The notes: generated by a model not told the origin, from the letters alone. Counted from the stretch's first letter, positions 1 through 13,594 are shown. The stretch: DNA of 64,000 bases from Oxytricha trifallax (GCA_000711775.1 ARYC01000357.1:118922-182921); one strand, 5' to 3'. Program-made: numbers and translations.

Positions 1-968
1 TCTCTTAGCAGCACTCTTAATAAAATCGACTGTATCTATCTTCAAGTCATGCATCAAGTGATAGAGTAGGAGTTTCTTGTAGTGGCCTTTCAATAACCCC
101 CAATATAATTCAATTCCATTGAACTGAGGACTGTAGGGAACATTAAATACAGGTGTTATATTTAGCCGTTCATATTCCTTCCTTGTGTCTTTAGTTTTAT
201 GGACAGATAAGTTATCTACAAACAGAATAATCTCTTAGTCGGCGTACTTATCTCTGAGTTATTGCAAGAACTTTATGTATTATTCGGTCTTTATTGAGCG
301 AGGGTGGATAACATAAGTCTCGAGGCCACTATCTTCACTTATTCCACCGAGAATAGCATGAGTTTACACCTTGACCTTTTAGTCATATACTTCAATATTG
401 CTATATCTTTTATACCAAGACCTTGATATGAAGGTATTAAACGTGAATACTGCCTCATCAGCGTGTATGAACTTAATGTTATTAGTAATAGCCCTCTGCA
501 TTTAATCGAATATATATTTTAAATTATCCTTATAAATGGAACATTAAAATCAATCACTCTCTTAATGCGATTGACTGTCTTGTAAGATATTCCGTTCTTT
601 TTATATATGTTAGCTATCGATTAAGCAGAGATATGAAGCTCAGGAAATTGGCGATGAAACATCACAGCTCTCTAGGCCAGAGAGAAGTGAGCCCAGTATT
701 AAAGAGTCTTATCATTAATAAGATAATCGATATGATGCTGCTAAAATTTAAGAGGTCTTTTAGGCTTAGAATTAAGTTGCTATTTCTTTAAATTCAATGC
801 TAATAGACAGTGAGACCTCACAGTTGCCGGAGATTTATGGAGCAGTCTTGCTATAGATGTGTAATTAAGGATAGGTTTGAGTTGATCACTACAATCATCG
901 CACCCATAACGCAACTTAAACAATAAATCTATATACTCAATGTCATAAACTGACCCCAAACCTCGCAT
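1..968 (-). CDS. TBE 42-kDa-type DDE transposase, partial and frameshifted
   Basis: This is a transposase of the Tc1/mariner-IS630 group that would cut and join DNA at the C4A4 ends. The start ATG is at 968 (MRGLGSVYD...). The N-terminal half has a helix-turn-helix-like stretch (SIARLLHKSPATVRSHC). The catalytic core shows HADEAVF, then FVDNLSVHK, then NGIELYW, so the last two acidic residues are 34 residues apart (DD34E). TAA and TAG in frame are read as Gln. A single base is missing near 530-540, where TBE A has TTTT and this copy TTT (VPFY region), so the frame changes there and this copy cannot make full-length enzyme without correction. The C-terminus lies outside the window. Confidence 0.9.
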
Positions 969-1106
969 ATACTCACTTAAATTACTAACATTTAAACATT
1001 TAACCCCTACATAAACCCTATTAAAACCCTAATAAAGTATGCACTAATAGTCTACTTTTATCAATCAAAAACTCAATCAAACTAATGAAAGGGTTTTGGG
1101 GTTTTG
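1..1106 (-). mobile_element. TBE transposon (copy 0), right-hand part, cut by window start
   Basis: The element ends at 1106 in the C4A4-type terminus (read on the minus strand as CAAAACCCCAAAACCC) and is followed by AGT at 1107-1109, which fits the ANT duplication TBE elements make. The terminal sequence and the gene inside are close to TBE A (20,506-25,087) and TBE C (63,342 onward), so the three form one subfamily. Only the transposase end is in the window. The kinase and 22-kDa genes would lie before position 1. Confidence 0.93.
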
Positions 1107-1738
1107 AGTCTCCACCAGCGTCACCATTATTAGGTATTTGTATTTTAATTATTAATTTCATTTTCATTTATCAATTCTCGATTATTTTCTATGAATATTT
1201 AAATTGGGTATCGCTTCAATTATAATATTTTTATAATTAATTAAAATAATAGTAAAAATAAATAAACTAAACTGCCTTACTTAATTTCTTTTATTAATTG
1301 TTTAAAATTATTAATAAAAATTTTAGCTAATATTGTTCAAAGATGCTTCCTGCGAAGAAGTCGAAAAATCTTGGCATTAAGACTATCTTAAGTTAAGATT
1401 TTCTTTTTCTAAAATTTTTTCCTTTTATCTCTTTCAAATGCAGTTATGATCAGACTTTTGATTGTTGCATTCAACTCATTATTCTTTCTCTAAGTTGAAG
1501 CTAATTGACAATTCTTAGAAAATAGTTTTAGCATTCTTGATTTTTAAAGATTAATATTAAAGCATTTGCTTTAAAACATCTATAATTATGTGAAAAATAA
1601 TAAAATGAATAATTATCTATTTGAGGAACGCTTCAAATCGAATAAGTTAATAAACTTATTCGATTAATAAAGATTAATTAATTATAATTTACACTGAAAA
1701 GATATGAATTATTAAAAATTAAAAAACAAATCTTTGCC

Positions 1739-2050
1739 TTGACAAGACTAGTTATTTACTTTTCAATATCTTACTATGCGAGAACTTTTCTCCTGGTATT
1801 CTTGATCAACGCATTCATTGACTGTTTAGGAAACTACTTATTTTTACCGATTGTGTTTGGAATGCATAACATGCAAGAGGGTATACCTGTACTGCTTAAA
1901 AGCAGTGGATATAATGTTATTATACATGGCATCATAAAGGGGGAGATAAATTCTATCGAAAAGCTCAATATTCAAGTACTCAAATATTCATTTAATTAAT
2001 TACATATATTTACTTTTAAGTTTCTTTCAAAAATTTTACTAGTAAATTGA
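1739..2050 (+). CDS. Possible coding fragment, hydrophobic N-terminus, unknown
   Basis: The frame is open for about 103 codons (TGA at 2048-2050), starting from a TTG context with no clear ATG. Residues 1-45 are hydrophobic (two possible membrane segments), followed by a soluble, varied stretch (GMHNMQEGIPVLLKSSG, then KGEINSIEKLNIQVL). The amino-acid texture is more protein-like than its AT-rich surroundings. I do not recognise a family. It may be a macronuclear-destined segment or a gene remnant. Confidence 0.3.
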
Positions 2051-3228
2051 TTATAAAGCTAAACAAAAGTATAATTTTTGAATAGATTGTCATTAGTCGA
2101 TTCAGATAAAGATAATATGTTTCATGAACAATTACTATTTAAAAGTTATCAAAATCAACAAAAATTTAGTAAATTATTTGAAAAGCCTCTCATAGAAAGT
2201 AAAGGATGAATTCTCAAGTAAATAAGATTTATTTCATATAAATAACTCATTAACAAATAAAGTAATTGCTAAAAAGTATTACAAATCATTATTAATAATT
2301 TAATATGATATGAATAAGATGTTTTTTGAATACATTCAAGTCAAAGTTTAAAATATCATATTTAAAAATAGAATAGAAGTTGGGCCAATAATACTCAATC
2401 ATGATGAACTTCTATTCAAATGTTTCTCATCTAGAAATCAGTTCACAAAACATAAAATAACGGCTATTAAAAACTATTGAATCCTAATCAGGATAGTTAT
2501 AAGAATAAAACATGATAATATTCTTTTACAATCATGCTATCACTGATGGTATATAATATATATATTTGAAAGTATTATTTTTAAAACAAATTTTGGATTT
2601 ATATTAATGTTGATTGGATAATTCTTGGCTTTGTGTACAATTTATGAATAAATAGATCTCGATAATTTTCCAATGATGAGAACCAAGCTATGGCATTAAA
2701 AACATTAAAGGTATGTATATAGGACTATCCTTTTCATTTTAATATTTTGTAAATGATTATAAGAATATTAAAATCATTTTACAACTCTAATATGGATGAA
2801 GCTATGCTTACCAACCCCATTCTTTAGTTTATCAAAAATCAAAGTGAATAAAAACATTACCAAAGGCTTTGAAATTTGAGAATCAAAAATGTTGATTAAG
2901 TATTTGCAATAATTTTTATTACCCAGAAACTGAAATGTCCTATTAATGATTTGTGCATGACTGCTTTGTACTTGCATTCAGAAATTACGCTAACAAACAC
3001 CACTGCATATTAAAGATTATTATTTTTATAAAAGACAAATTCCAAATTGGGGTAGCTGTCAGCATCCGTCACAAGCTTAATTATAAGGATCATCCAATTC
3101 TTAATAAATTTTAACTTTTTTAAATAAATACATGACTTTTAACAACCAAATCAAGAGATAAAAATCACATGTTTAGATTCCTAATTTTACCTCTGCCGAA
3201 GACATCTATATATTTATATTTATACCAT
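2051..3228. other. AT-rich stretch with no supported gene
   Basis: Mostly A/T runs and short frames in all directions. A 67-codon minus-strand frame at 2774-2977 has passable composition (IFDSQISKPLVMFLFTLIF) but nothing else supports it. Confidence 0.4.
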
Positions 3229-3570
3229 TAATAAATTGTAGCCTATCTCTAAAAATATAAGCAATGTGGAGATGAATTTCATGAAATGCCATATCCCTGT
3301 GTAAATATGTTCAAGACAAGAGCCACTACTTATCTCATGCCCATATTCATGCTGTAGAAAGCTGGGACTGCTACCATGAATGAGGCCCGCACATTTACTT
3401 CGATTATTAGTAGATAGCCAGGATCTATTAGACTCGGTAAAAACGCATTCACAGAGAGACTTTTACTATCAAAACATATAATTGTAATTTATAAAGTTAT
3501 AATTATTGAATAAGTATAATTTATTGCAGCGATTTGTTTTTCTATCTCCAGAGTATAATTTTAATGCTGA
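3229..3570 (+). CDS. Possible coding fragment in a local GC rise, unknown
   Basis: The segment around 3260-3460 is richer in G/C than its flanks and has a plus frame reading YKQCGDEFHEMPYPCVNMF and then NEARTFTSIISRQPGSIRLG, open to TGA at 3568. Another plus frame over the same DNA also gives plausible protein (Cys/His-rich), so frame choice is uncertain. No family recognised. Confidence 0.25.
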
Positions 3571-4271
3571 TATCAAGGCACTCATCTAAAACATCGCATA
3601 ATAATACACTTAGAATGAGCATTAACTATGCACACATGAGCATCGAAGGAATAGATAACATAATTATTTTATTATATCAAAATAATAAAGCGAAGTAATT
3701 CAATCATTTGTGTTTTAGTGGATTATTTTTGTATATAATTAAATTATCATAGAATTTATAGAGAATGCATTGATGGATTGAGGTCAATTGCAAAGTTAAG
3801 TTTTTGTTAATTAAAAAAAACAGATAAAATCTCTAATAATAATTTAAATATATAAATATTTGTAAGCAGCAATAACTAACTTGCCTTAAAATTCAAGTTG
3901 ATTTCTTTATAAAAACATGATTATCTATATTTCTTTAAAATAAGTTTAAAATATATGTTAGCAATGAAAAATGTTTCTTTATATTTTTATAGATAATCAT
4001 AAAAATGTATTATAATTCATTTTCATTAGATAATATAACAATAAGATAAAGAACTATTATAATTTAGTCATTTATTATTTATTACTAATAGAAAGAAAGC
4101 TAAGTCAAAAACTAAACAAATCGAAAAACTCATAAAAAAGGACAAAACTGTGAGAGATTTCTTTATTTATAATTCTGATGTTAAATTTTATAAAATTCTT
4201 AAAAATTAAGTCAGTAATAAGATTTTATAGAAAATCAAAGATAAGAAACAATTATTAGGAGAGAAAGTAGC

Positions 4272-4711
4272 AAAGAGAAGGCAGATGCAAGAATGTTCAA
4301 GTTTTTGTTATTAAATCGAGACATTATGGACAGCCCGACCAAAGATAGTCAAGTTTATTGCAGCCTTTTTATCAGTAAATTACATATTCTTAGAGATCTT
4401 GTAAACTCAAAACTATATGATTTCTTAGAATTAAAATGCTTAATTGCTTAATAGTTGAGGAATAAATGTTAAAAAGTTACTATAAAAATGATGAAGATCC
4501 TATCATAGTATGCCTATATAAGCCTAAACTTTTTATACCCACCTCAAGAATGGAAGACTACTTTAAGAGATGCTCCAAAGTTAAACATTAGTAAGATTTA
4601 TTAATCGTTGAGTAAATTTTCATTAATAGGACTGCAATCAAGTGCACATTGGTATAAAAAGTGCATAAATGCTCATAATAAAGATATTGTGCAAAGTAAA
4701 GCTTAAGTTGA
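4272..4711 (+). pseudogene. Degenerate coding stretch upstream of the 4.85-kb gene
   Basis: Two overlapping plus frames carry protein-like text: one reads MFKFLLLNRDIMDSPTKDS and YDFLELKCLIAQQL; the next, from about 4436, reads NCLIVEEQMLKSYYKNDED and CLYKPKLFIPTSRMEDYF, with a Cys-containing tail, ending at TGA 4709-4711. The switch between frames happens without inserted DNA, so it looks like a frameshift rather than an intron or IES. It may be the 5' part of the following gene. No homology recognised. Confidence 0.35.
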
Positions 4712-4846
4712 TCAGTAAGAGGAATTGAAAAACTTCATATTTAAAAAAAATAATATAAATTATAAATTTATTAATTATAAATTAATAAGATTTTTATATT
4801 TACCTCAGAAAAAAAACTAGATAATATAAAATAATTAAAATCAAAG

Positions 4847-5494
4847 ATGTAGTTGAAAAATTTAGAGAATTATTAATCGATAAATTTAATAAAGTTTATG
4901 GAAGTTAGAAAGCACCAAACTGAATAAAATGAATATATCAATCAATTATTTTAGTTTGATGAATTAGTCGCCAATGAAATGATTCTTCAAGAAAGTAAAA
5001 AGAATAAAGTGTATTTCACAAACATTCCAACAAATAGACCAAAATTAATGTCTGAATATAGCATCATTATTACCCGATTTCATTTATAGGATATCATGTG
5101 CTAGCAAAAATTTATACTAACTCAAGATGAGCAAGAAAATGTTAATGGGATTTTATATGTAGAGTTTAGAGCTGGAAGAGAAGGTCTTCCATCTTTTATT
5201 GCAAGAAAATTAATAGAACTAGAAAATTGTTATAAATATGTTTCTTGGTTGTTATAGATAGAAATACCCCCAGATTTAAACTTTAAAGTAATTCAATAAG
5301 AATTTTATGATGAAGTGAGAAAAAATAAATATTCTGATTTTGATCTTAAACCTTTTATTGAAAAAAATGATGTCGTCAGGGAAACCGTAATAGCAAGATA
5401 ACTAAAATCTAAAAGTAGGTCAAAAAGGAGTTTTATTAAATCATATTACTAGAGCTATCACTATATCTAAGCATCTTTGAGTAGTTGCTACTGA
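4847..5494 (+). CDS. Hypothetical protein, 215 codons
   Basis: The frame is open from ATG 4847 to TGA 5492-5494 with good amino-acid variety (NKVYFTNIPTNRPKLMSEY, LYVEFRAGREGLPSFIARK, YVSWLLQIEIPPDLNFKV). The C-terminus is basic (RQLKSKSRSKRS). In the same frame, past the TGA, protein-like sequence continues (FITYYFKSLIPFNCQGDVYC, then VTITYVNLEYLKESRFND) until TGA at 5828-5830. The 5492 TGA is therefore either a premature stop in a decayed gene or is read through. Family unknown. It may form one gene with the degenerate stretch at 4272-4711. Confidence 0.45.
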
Positions 5495-5830
5495 TTTATC
5501 ACATACTATTTTAAGTCTCTAATACCCTTTAATTGTTAAGGGGATGTGTATTGCAACTTGTTGTCATCACTGCGTGTCACTATCACATATGTGAATTTGG
5601 AGTATTTGAAGGAATCAAGGTTTAATGATGAGAAAGAATATGCGTTCTTGCCAAAAATTTCAAGTTAGGGTATAAGCCAAAAATTAGAGAATAAAGAGTT
5701 GGATTAAAAGTCAAGAAATCCTCGAATATAGTCGGTGTCAGTTTATTAAAATAATTTAATATAAAATATAATTATTTATCTTTATTTTATTGAGAAGGGT
5801 CTTAAGATAACAGCTTTTGCATATTATTGA

Positions 5831-6782
5831 TAAAACACAAAACAATACGAAATTTAAGGGATTTATTAATCAAAAATTGCCATTATTTAAATATTTAAAA
5901 AACAATTTATATTAAAATTAAAAATACCTGCAATAATATAAATTGGTTTTAAAAACGAGTGTTTGGTATATTATAGTAACACTTATAGTATTTGTTTGTA
6001 TTATTGTTTTTATATGATTACTTTATATATACCATGAATTGTAGAAGCATAAGTATTTGAGTGAGATTGAGTTTGTAAAGCCACTATTATTTTGACTTCT
6101 AAGCATCAGATTTTATTTTGTACTTTTGCAGAATGGAAACCTAAAATTTAAATGAATTAAATGACTTAGATTTATGAAGCAAAAGTATAAGAATTGTTGG
6201 GAGTAAGTACAATAAAGAATAATTTATAAAATAATTATAGACTTACTTTAAATTGGTTGTAGGAACTATCTAAGAGAGGTTTTTTATCATCAATTAATTT
6301 CTAAAGTGAAATAAATTAAATGTGAATAATGTAAATATTTCTATTAAATTTAATTTAAATATCAATTATTTTCAGTTCAAAGATTTAAGATCGATCAATA
6401 ATACTGTGATCCAGTAACAGAAAGTCCAGATAATACTTTTATAATTGAAATCTTAATTTAATTAACTTAAGATTAACTTAATCTAATTTCCTGATTTAAT
6501 GACTAAAGTTTCTTTATAAAATACATAATATCAAATTTAATTTTAATTGTTTAATTTTATTGCAATTTAATGTCTATTGATTGCTTTCGGACTTCAAACC
6601 AATCAAGCTCTGAAAAACACTTCAATTGATATCGAAGATTCTAATTGATTTGGAACCTAATTATATGATAAGCTTTCTCACATAATTATAATAAGATTTA
6701 CATACCTACTCTCTCTTTTTGAATAAGCAAAATCAAGAGGTCTCTCTACAATCCAAAAAGTTGTAAAATTAAAGTCTTTAGA
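5831..6782. other. AT-rich stretch with no supported gene
   Basis: Long A/T runs and no convincing coding texture. A motif near 5826-5860 (AAAACACAAAACAATACG) recurs in related form near 7463, 15,570 and 39,090 (see findings). Confidence 0.4.
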
Positions 6783-7349
6783 ATGCGAGAAAATATTGTA
6801 TTATATGACAACCTTATATCGAAGAATATTAGGAATTTTGAAGTTAATAGAGAAGAAGTAATAAAGAAATATGTTTTGAAAATAGAAACTGAGCTTACCA
6901 TAAATTAAAGAAAATAGCTGTACTTTGGTAAACTTTTTGATTGAATTGAAAAACATTCTATAGCAATATACCTTTAAAGAAACAAGAGTTACTTTTTTAT
7001 TTTGTCACAGAGTCGATCACTAGAAACAAAAATTAATCAGTTGATCATTATGGTAATAAGAACTAAAATTTAAATAATTTTTTAAGAAAATAATTGCTAA
7101 AGCTATATCACGAAGAATCATTGCCGATGCTTCTTAGGATATGTGGGAGCTAAACAATCTAACCTAAACACGAAATCAGTCAAATATGGGCAAATATAAC
7201 ACAGTTATGATTGCTCAACTCCCTTTGATACCATTTACAGTCGAGAACTTCAGGAAATTTGAAAAAAATGGCTAAACTCAGCTGTACCTCTAAATCTTGT
7301 CATTGACATAAAACCCCATAGATCAATTAAGACACGAGGAGTGGGGTGA
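6783..7349 (+). CDS. Hypothetical protein with two in-frame TGA codons
   Basis: One plus frame from ATG 6783 stays protein-like for 188 codons and is broken only by TGA at 6942 and 7260, ending at TGA 7347. Text includes IVLYDNLISKNIRNFEVN, then QLYFGKLFD[TGA]IEKHSI, a Cys-bearing part (NHCRCFLGYVGAKQS), and LQEI[TGA]KKWLNSAVPL. Both internal TGAs sit where Trp would be natural. No family recognised. Either a decayed gene that lost Trp codons or a case of TGA read as sense. Confidence 0.4.
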
Positions 7350-8321
7350 AGAACAATTATATTAAAAACTAAATATTATTGTCGTATTATTATTATTATA
7401 ATTTTTGTTCTAATTATTAAAACAATTTGCTCGATTAATTGTCCTTATAAAATGATCTAATATTACTAAAATACAAAACAATCGGGAAAATTATAAACAT
7501 AAAATGAATTAACTGTAATGATTTGTATTATTATAAATTAAGCTATATCTAACACTTCGAAAAATTAGGGAAATATGGCCATTTTTGCGAATATTACAGA
7601 TAACATATAGTTATGATTTTAATATAAACTTTTTATATTATATAAATTTCTATATCTAAAATTAATTCACTTTCAACAAAGAATCTTAAGTTTAAGTCTT
7701 ATTAAGATTTAGTTGGCATATATTTGAAATTATGAAATATTTATTTCAAAATATTGATTTTATCCAGCACATTGGCAGCTTCAAAATTTCTAAATGGTCG
7801 TGTATTCTTTATTTCAACCAGTAATAATAATTTAAATTGTCAAATTAATTCACATAAGTTTGAAATTTTATCATTACTTACCTGTTAAAATTTATATGAA
7901 CCAAGAGAATTACTCTTAACTGAAGTGATTTATCTAATGCTTATATGTTTTTTAACCCATTTTATTTAATTTAGTTAATTATAAATCTAATATGTTAATT
8001 AAGGATTATGAATAATTTTTAATTTTTTTTAAAAAAATTTATGATCGATAATCAGGGTGTGTAAATTTAATTTCAGCCAATAATAAGCAATATTTTAATT
8101 TAATTGTTCTTCGCCCCATTCTTCGTATCTTAATTGATCTATGATGTTTTAAAAGAACGAACGCTCCTAACATGTTAAAACCATTAATTAACAATAAACC
8201 CAAAGAGATGTGAAATTATGGAAGCATCCTGAATCTCATAAAAAACCCTAAAAGTGTTAGATATCCACAATCTTAAATTAATAGATAAAAATCTTTAAAG
8301 AATAGCGCTAAAAATTTAGAA
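7350..8321. other. AT-rich stretch with no supported gene
   Basis: No protein-like frame on either strand. 8019-8040 is an A/T homopolymer tract. Confidence 0.4.
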
Positions 8322-10777
8322 GCTGAAGAATGAAAAACATATTATTCGAGTAGAGAAAGAAAAAATAGAGATGTTTATGAAATTTAAATTAACACAGAAA
8401 ATGAACAATTTATCGTAAATTTCTCAAATATGCCAAGGAAAAAATATTAAAAAGGCAAGATTGACTAAGGGTAAATTAAGAACTTTTTTCTCTATATATA
8501 TAACAATAGAGCTATAATAAATAAAATTATATACTACTTTGATCTTTTCTTTAAGGATCCAATGGACTATCATTTTTTCTGTGATATCTTTGAGAGGTTT
8601 ATGAATCCTTAAAATTAAAAACGCATGAAGAAAATGGTGCATCAAATTTATGATTTAAACGATGATCGTTACATTGATGAAATAGACATATATTGTTTTA
8701 TGCATCATTATAAAGCTGATATTACAGAGTTATTGATGAGTGTATATGTTGAAGATAATATGAAAATTATTTAAGAATTGGAATATAAAAAAAAGCTTTA
8801 AGGATTTGAAAAAAAAGAAATGGATGTGAAGCTTCAGAAAATTATTAAAAAGTTGACTATGCTGGTAGATTGCAAAAAAAAAGAGCAAGGAAATTAAATT
8901 AAAGGCTAAAAAATAAACGAAAAGTTGTAAAGACTCGCTTGGGAGATATGAATCAGAGTCTGAGTAAGACTTAGAAGAGGAAAGTGATGAAGATTCTTTG
9001 GTTTAAGACCTTTAAAAAGGATAGGAGGATTGAATGTAAATGATAAGGAAAAACAGAAGAAACAGAGTAAAAGGGACGATGATAATGGCTAAGTTTGGTA
9101 TCAAAAATAGCCAGAACAATAAAAACTACCAATACTACAAAAACAACAATGATTAATCGAACTTAGAATTATGGTATTGCTGAGAAGTCTAAAAATCAGA
9201 AGGGTTTGGAAAATCTAACAAGACTATGAGAACAGTGAAAGGTAAGTCTGTAAGATAAAACACAAAGAAAAACAAAAGAATAAAAAAAAAAGAAGGACAT
9301 TCTGGTAAGTCAGGCTAAGCATCCTAAATGGATGATTCAGACGATTATAACCCCCCTTATAAAATCATTGGAAAAGAATTCATAACAGGCATGAAGAAAA
9401 ACCAAACTAACATTGAAAAAATAAATCTTTGTGATTTCAAAAGCATCAAATTTTTATTTGAGGCTTGCCAAAACTAGCTTTAGATTTATTAAAATACGTC
9501 ACTCACTTTGACTTTGAAAAGTATAACATAGAAAAGAGCAAACTAACAATATAGTGCAAGATCTTAACAATCCTAATGGCCCTTACATAATCAAAAATGA
9601 AGAGAAACCAATTGCTATTAAACTAAATAAACAAATGGAATATTAGACTATTAGAAAAATTATATAAGAAAGTTTTATAGGATTTCAAGCACTATGTAGA
9701 AATCTTGATGATGAAAAAGCAAAAGATCAATAGTTTTTAGGACTGAGAAATAGTATGCAAAGAAATTCCAGTAGACATTTTGGTCAAAAAAATGATTTCT
9801 TAGCTTTTAGAGTATAAAATATCATAAGTAATGGAGTTAAGGACAAGAGAATATCACAAAATTATTTTAATGATAATTATTAAATTTCATCCTTGTATTT
9901 TTAAACTTTACACCCACTGCTAAACAGAAGAGAACAGTTGAAGTGAATATTTATATTCAAAATCTACGATATTGATAACGACGGCATACTAAACGTATAG
10001 ATATTGTATAAAGCTCTTGAAAGTGTTATTCCTTCTTCAATTATTGGTTCAGAAATTATAGTATTTCTTAGAAATATGTAAACATCCGATTAAGAGCAAG
10101 GCTGAAGCGAAAATCTATCAGATTTGTATTCTTAACTTATATAATTTAATCATGAGATCTTGCTTGATTGATGAATTACGCCAACAATTAATGGCCTAAC
10201 CTGGAAAAGATTGGAAATTAGTGTGTTCGAGCCTAGAAACCTGTATTTAAATAATGAACAGAACGAATTTAAGAAATTGATAAATGGTAATATCAGGTTG
10301 TTCAAGCAAGTCAAGTATGTTACTTGGAAAAGCCTACCTCCTATAGAAGATGACGAAAAAGTCAGCAATAAAATTATGAAGGATGCTCCAAAGAGAATTG
10401 AGGATATCAATCAAGACCCAGAAACAGAAAACGTTGAAACTCTAGATAACGATTAAACTAAAAATTATAATAAGAATCAAGGATCCCCAAAGAAATGCAT
10501 AGGCGACAAGAAATCATTAAAAATCTGTCTCAACAAAATTAATTTTGCTGATAAATCAAGAAAACTTAGTCTTTTAAAAGCTGGAATTTACAAGAACAAT
10601 TAGTTAAACTTATTGAAAGGCAAATTAATAGCAACTATCAATAGTAAAACAATAACTGGGAATATAAGAACGCATAGGAAAGAGAAAGATGTCACTTAAA
10701 CCAATTAAAATATGATAAAAAATAAATAAAGAAAACTAATGTATCACTTATTTACGAATTCATTGTAAATTATCTGA
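8322..10777 (+). pseudogene. EF-hand calcium-binding protein gene, frameshifted
   Basis: Two EF-hand loops are visible: DLNDDRYIDEID (8652-8687), inside VHQIYDLNDDRYIDEIDIY, and DIDNDGILNVQI (9968-10,003), inside FKIYDIDNDGIL. The helix before the second loop resembles the calcineurin-B/CDPK pattern. Between the hands lies a low-complexity acidic and lysine-rich linker (YESESEQDLEEESDEDS). The reading frame changes at an A-run near 8873-8882, again near 9030-9230 and near 9560. From about 9560 to 10,777 it is one frame broken by TGA at 9944, 10,103, 10,169 and 10,172. The C-terminal part (FEPRNLYLNNEQNEF...VKYVTWKSLPPIEDDE) is unknown. Likely role is Ca2+ binding; a functional product is doubtful unless the disruptions are artefacts. 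Confidence 0.65.
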
Positions 10778-10876
10778 ATATGACTAATAAGTTAACTTAA
10801 TTACGTCGAAAATCATTCTTAATTTCATAATTACATAATTACAGACGAAAGCTATAATTAAAAATTAATCATCTGA

Positions 10877-11731
10877 TCATTTCATCAACTTCATATGTGC
10901 TTTCTAGAGTCTGGTGAATAAATCCTCCTTCATCTTGAGTAAATTACTAATTTCTTCTCGTCTTTTCTCTAATTTCCACTATGCATATTTTAAATCATAT
11001 TCATTCGCAATGTTAAAATATGAATATGCTCTTGTTAAGTTTACTAAATAATATGGTTATATATTTATACTATATATATAATTTAACTGTCTATTAATAT
11101 TATTATTAAAACTTGAGAGATTTTCTTGAATTGATAGCTGGTGTCTCTGAGCATATTCTGGAGATTTGAATTGCTACTCCCTCATTTAAATTTTTAGTCT
11201 GCGATCTAGAATCACTCACCTCAAGTTTTCTACTGATGTTTTTTCTAACTCTTTTTACAATTCTTTTAGTTGCTATTTATATACATTAAAATATAAATTA
11301 TCATAAACTTATTATCTATCATCGATTTATTTATTTTCATCCACTTCAACAGATATACTCTCTTCTTTGTTTATTTAGTCGTCTTCCAATATAATTTTCA
11401 TACAGTCCAGTCTACTTTCTATATTTTCAAGATTCCATTAATCACTTGGTAGATTTTATCGATGTAAATTAGTCATTCCTCTTTATTTACCCATCACATC
11501 AATCCCTCCTTAAGTACGATTATTTAATCCATTATTTTACTGAGATTATTATACATAATTAAAGTTTATGTACAGGTCTTACTCGAATTAGAAGTGCGAG
11601 GGTTAAGATTTGGCATTTGATAATTCATTAAGATTATTAAATTAAAGGGGAGACTTAAATTCCTCAAGGTTATAGTATAGATTATCTGAGTTGTGATTTA
11701 TTGATTGTTTTAATTGGGGTTTGTCTAACAT
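10877..11731 (-). CDS. Gln-rich coiled-coil protein, near intact
   Basis: ATG at 11,731 and terminal TGA at 10,877-10,879 give 285 codons in one frame with a single internal TGA at 11,216-11,218. Residues 1-95 are rich in Gln, Asn and Ser (EEFKSPLQFNNLNELSNAKS). Residues 100-170 are acidic helix (NLENIESRLDCMKIILEDD, QLKELQKELEKTSVENLR). After the TGA the frame continues with VILDRRLKIQMREQQF and ends in a charged helix (WKLEKRREEISNLLKMKED). Trp is encoded by TGG elsewhere in this gene. The internal TGA could be skipped by a 21-nt GT...AG segment (GTGAGTGATTCTAGATCGCAG, removal keeps the frame), which is very short for an intron. No family recognised. Confidence 0.55.
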
Positions 11732-13594
11732 TATTATTCATTAAGTTATTAATCAGTAAATTTATAATTAATTTCAATATTTTAAAAATCATAACAGTAG
11801 TGATTGGCTGAATTTGCTGCTATAAAAATAGTGGTTGGTATGTCTAATTATTATTAATATTTAATAGAATCAAAATTTATTTATAAATAGGGTAAATACA
11901 ATCATCACCAATAAAATTAAATCCTTTCATCCTGTATCATTAATGGGGTTATGCGTTTTTCTTACCACATAATTATCTCATAAATGATAAAAATAATTTG
12001 ACCTAAATCATGAAGAGTTAACCATATTCAGGTCATAGGAGTGTTCAAGAAAAATTTTGCATCTTTTGCACAGGATTTTATATGACAAAGATATACAAGG
12101 CTCTTTAACTATAAGTGAGTTTAATTGTATATCTATTTAATAAGTAATTTATTGATTTAAGACCCAATTTAATTAACAGAATTTATTCAAATAACACTTG
12201 CATTAATTGAGCAATAAATAGGTTTATATCTAATGATTTCTTATAATTTAAAGAAATGTGAGTTGAGAAATAGTTGTGGATATGTAGTTGTGTGTATTTC
12301 TAGATGAAATAGTTTTTAAACCATATTTCAACAGAATCATACGTGTTTAAAATTATAACTCCACTCGTACTAGCACTAACACACAACATCATATTTACTG
12401 CCCTAAATTCACACATCGATCATGCCTTGTGATCCATATAGAGTGAATTTATTATCTTAATTCATAATTTAATTATTAAACATGATATTTCCATGTGCAT
12501 ATGCTCACCATTTATTGTAGGAAGTCTTAACGTAATAATAATTGATTTTATTTGAAATGGTTTTAAATTTTTTATAAATAACTACTTTTAATGCATTAAT
12601 TTATAAATGAATAGAATTATTTACATGTTTATCAAGGATATTTTGGTATTTCGATTATATAAAAATTATATTTAATTGAATGTGAAGTAACATACACTGA
12701 GGGTATCTATCATGAATCACCATTAAAAGGAAGATATTTCAGCTATGCTAAAATATTTATATTTATTTATTAAGGAATCATATCGCAAAACATATATCTA
12801 ATATCATTAATGGCTGAACTAACTGATAATTATTAGCTCGAAATTAAATTCGTCATTTGCAGATATTTAGATTGTAACCATACTTATTGATATCTTAATT
12901 AATATATTATGATTTTAGCATCGATAAAAATAATGAATTATATAATTAATATTTTGAAAATCAATGTACCATTAATACTAAAAACTTAACATACTTAATT
13001 GTAAAAATTCAATATTAAATTTCAATGACTCACATATTGCTCTTAATCTCTATAACTACAAACAATATATATATATATTTAATTTTTTTTAATTAATGTT
13101 TGAAAACAATTTCAAAATATAAAAATCGTAACAAAATTTAATTATTAATATTCTTAAGAATTCTCATTAAATTATTTAATCATCGAAAAAGAATATATTT
13201 CAAGTAATGCTTAAGGAGACATCTTTAGAGCAGTAAGTTCAAAATACATATTTCTAAAGTTAATTTCAATTTAATAATTATTCGACAATAACAACTTAAG
13301 CAAATTCTTCTTTTAAAAATGATTCATCTTACTAATTTGCAGTTGGAAATTAATGTGTCTGACTTGTGTGTATATTGTAGAGCCATATCACTCAGCTCAG
13401 TCACCTAATCTGAGAATGTCTAGAGTTACCCCATCGCGCTATAGTCACTTAGATAAAAATGATTAATTTCATCAGCTCATGCATAATATCCTGGAGAGCA
13501 TAAAAACTATTAGCACTGAATACAATAACGTTAATTAATCTATTTATATCATTAACATAAGATAATTTGATTTTAAGGATGAGATATAGATTAT
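11732..13594. other. AT-rich stretch with no supported gene
   Basis: No convincing protein on either strand up to about 13.2 kb. A plus-strand frame from 13,207 with a plausible GT-AG intron (13,233-13,342) was considered and rejected, because the minus strand over its 3' half carries better protein. Confidence 0.35.

Noticed and set aside
1342..1496. Short plus-strand frame from ATGCTTCCTGCGAAG
   Set aside because: About 50 codons, Phe/Leu-rich after the first 15, which is within chance for this composition.
8424..8645. Minus-strand 73-codon frame
   Set aside because: Shadow of the EF-hand gene on the plus strand.
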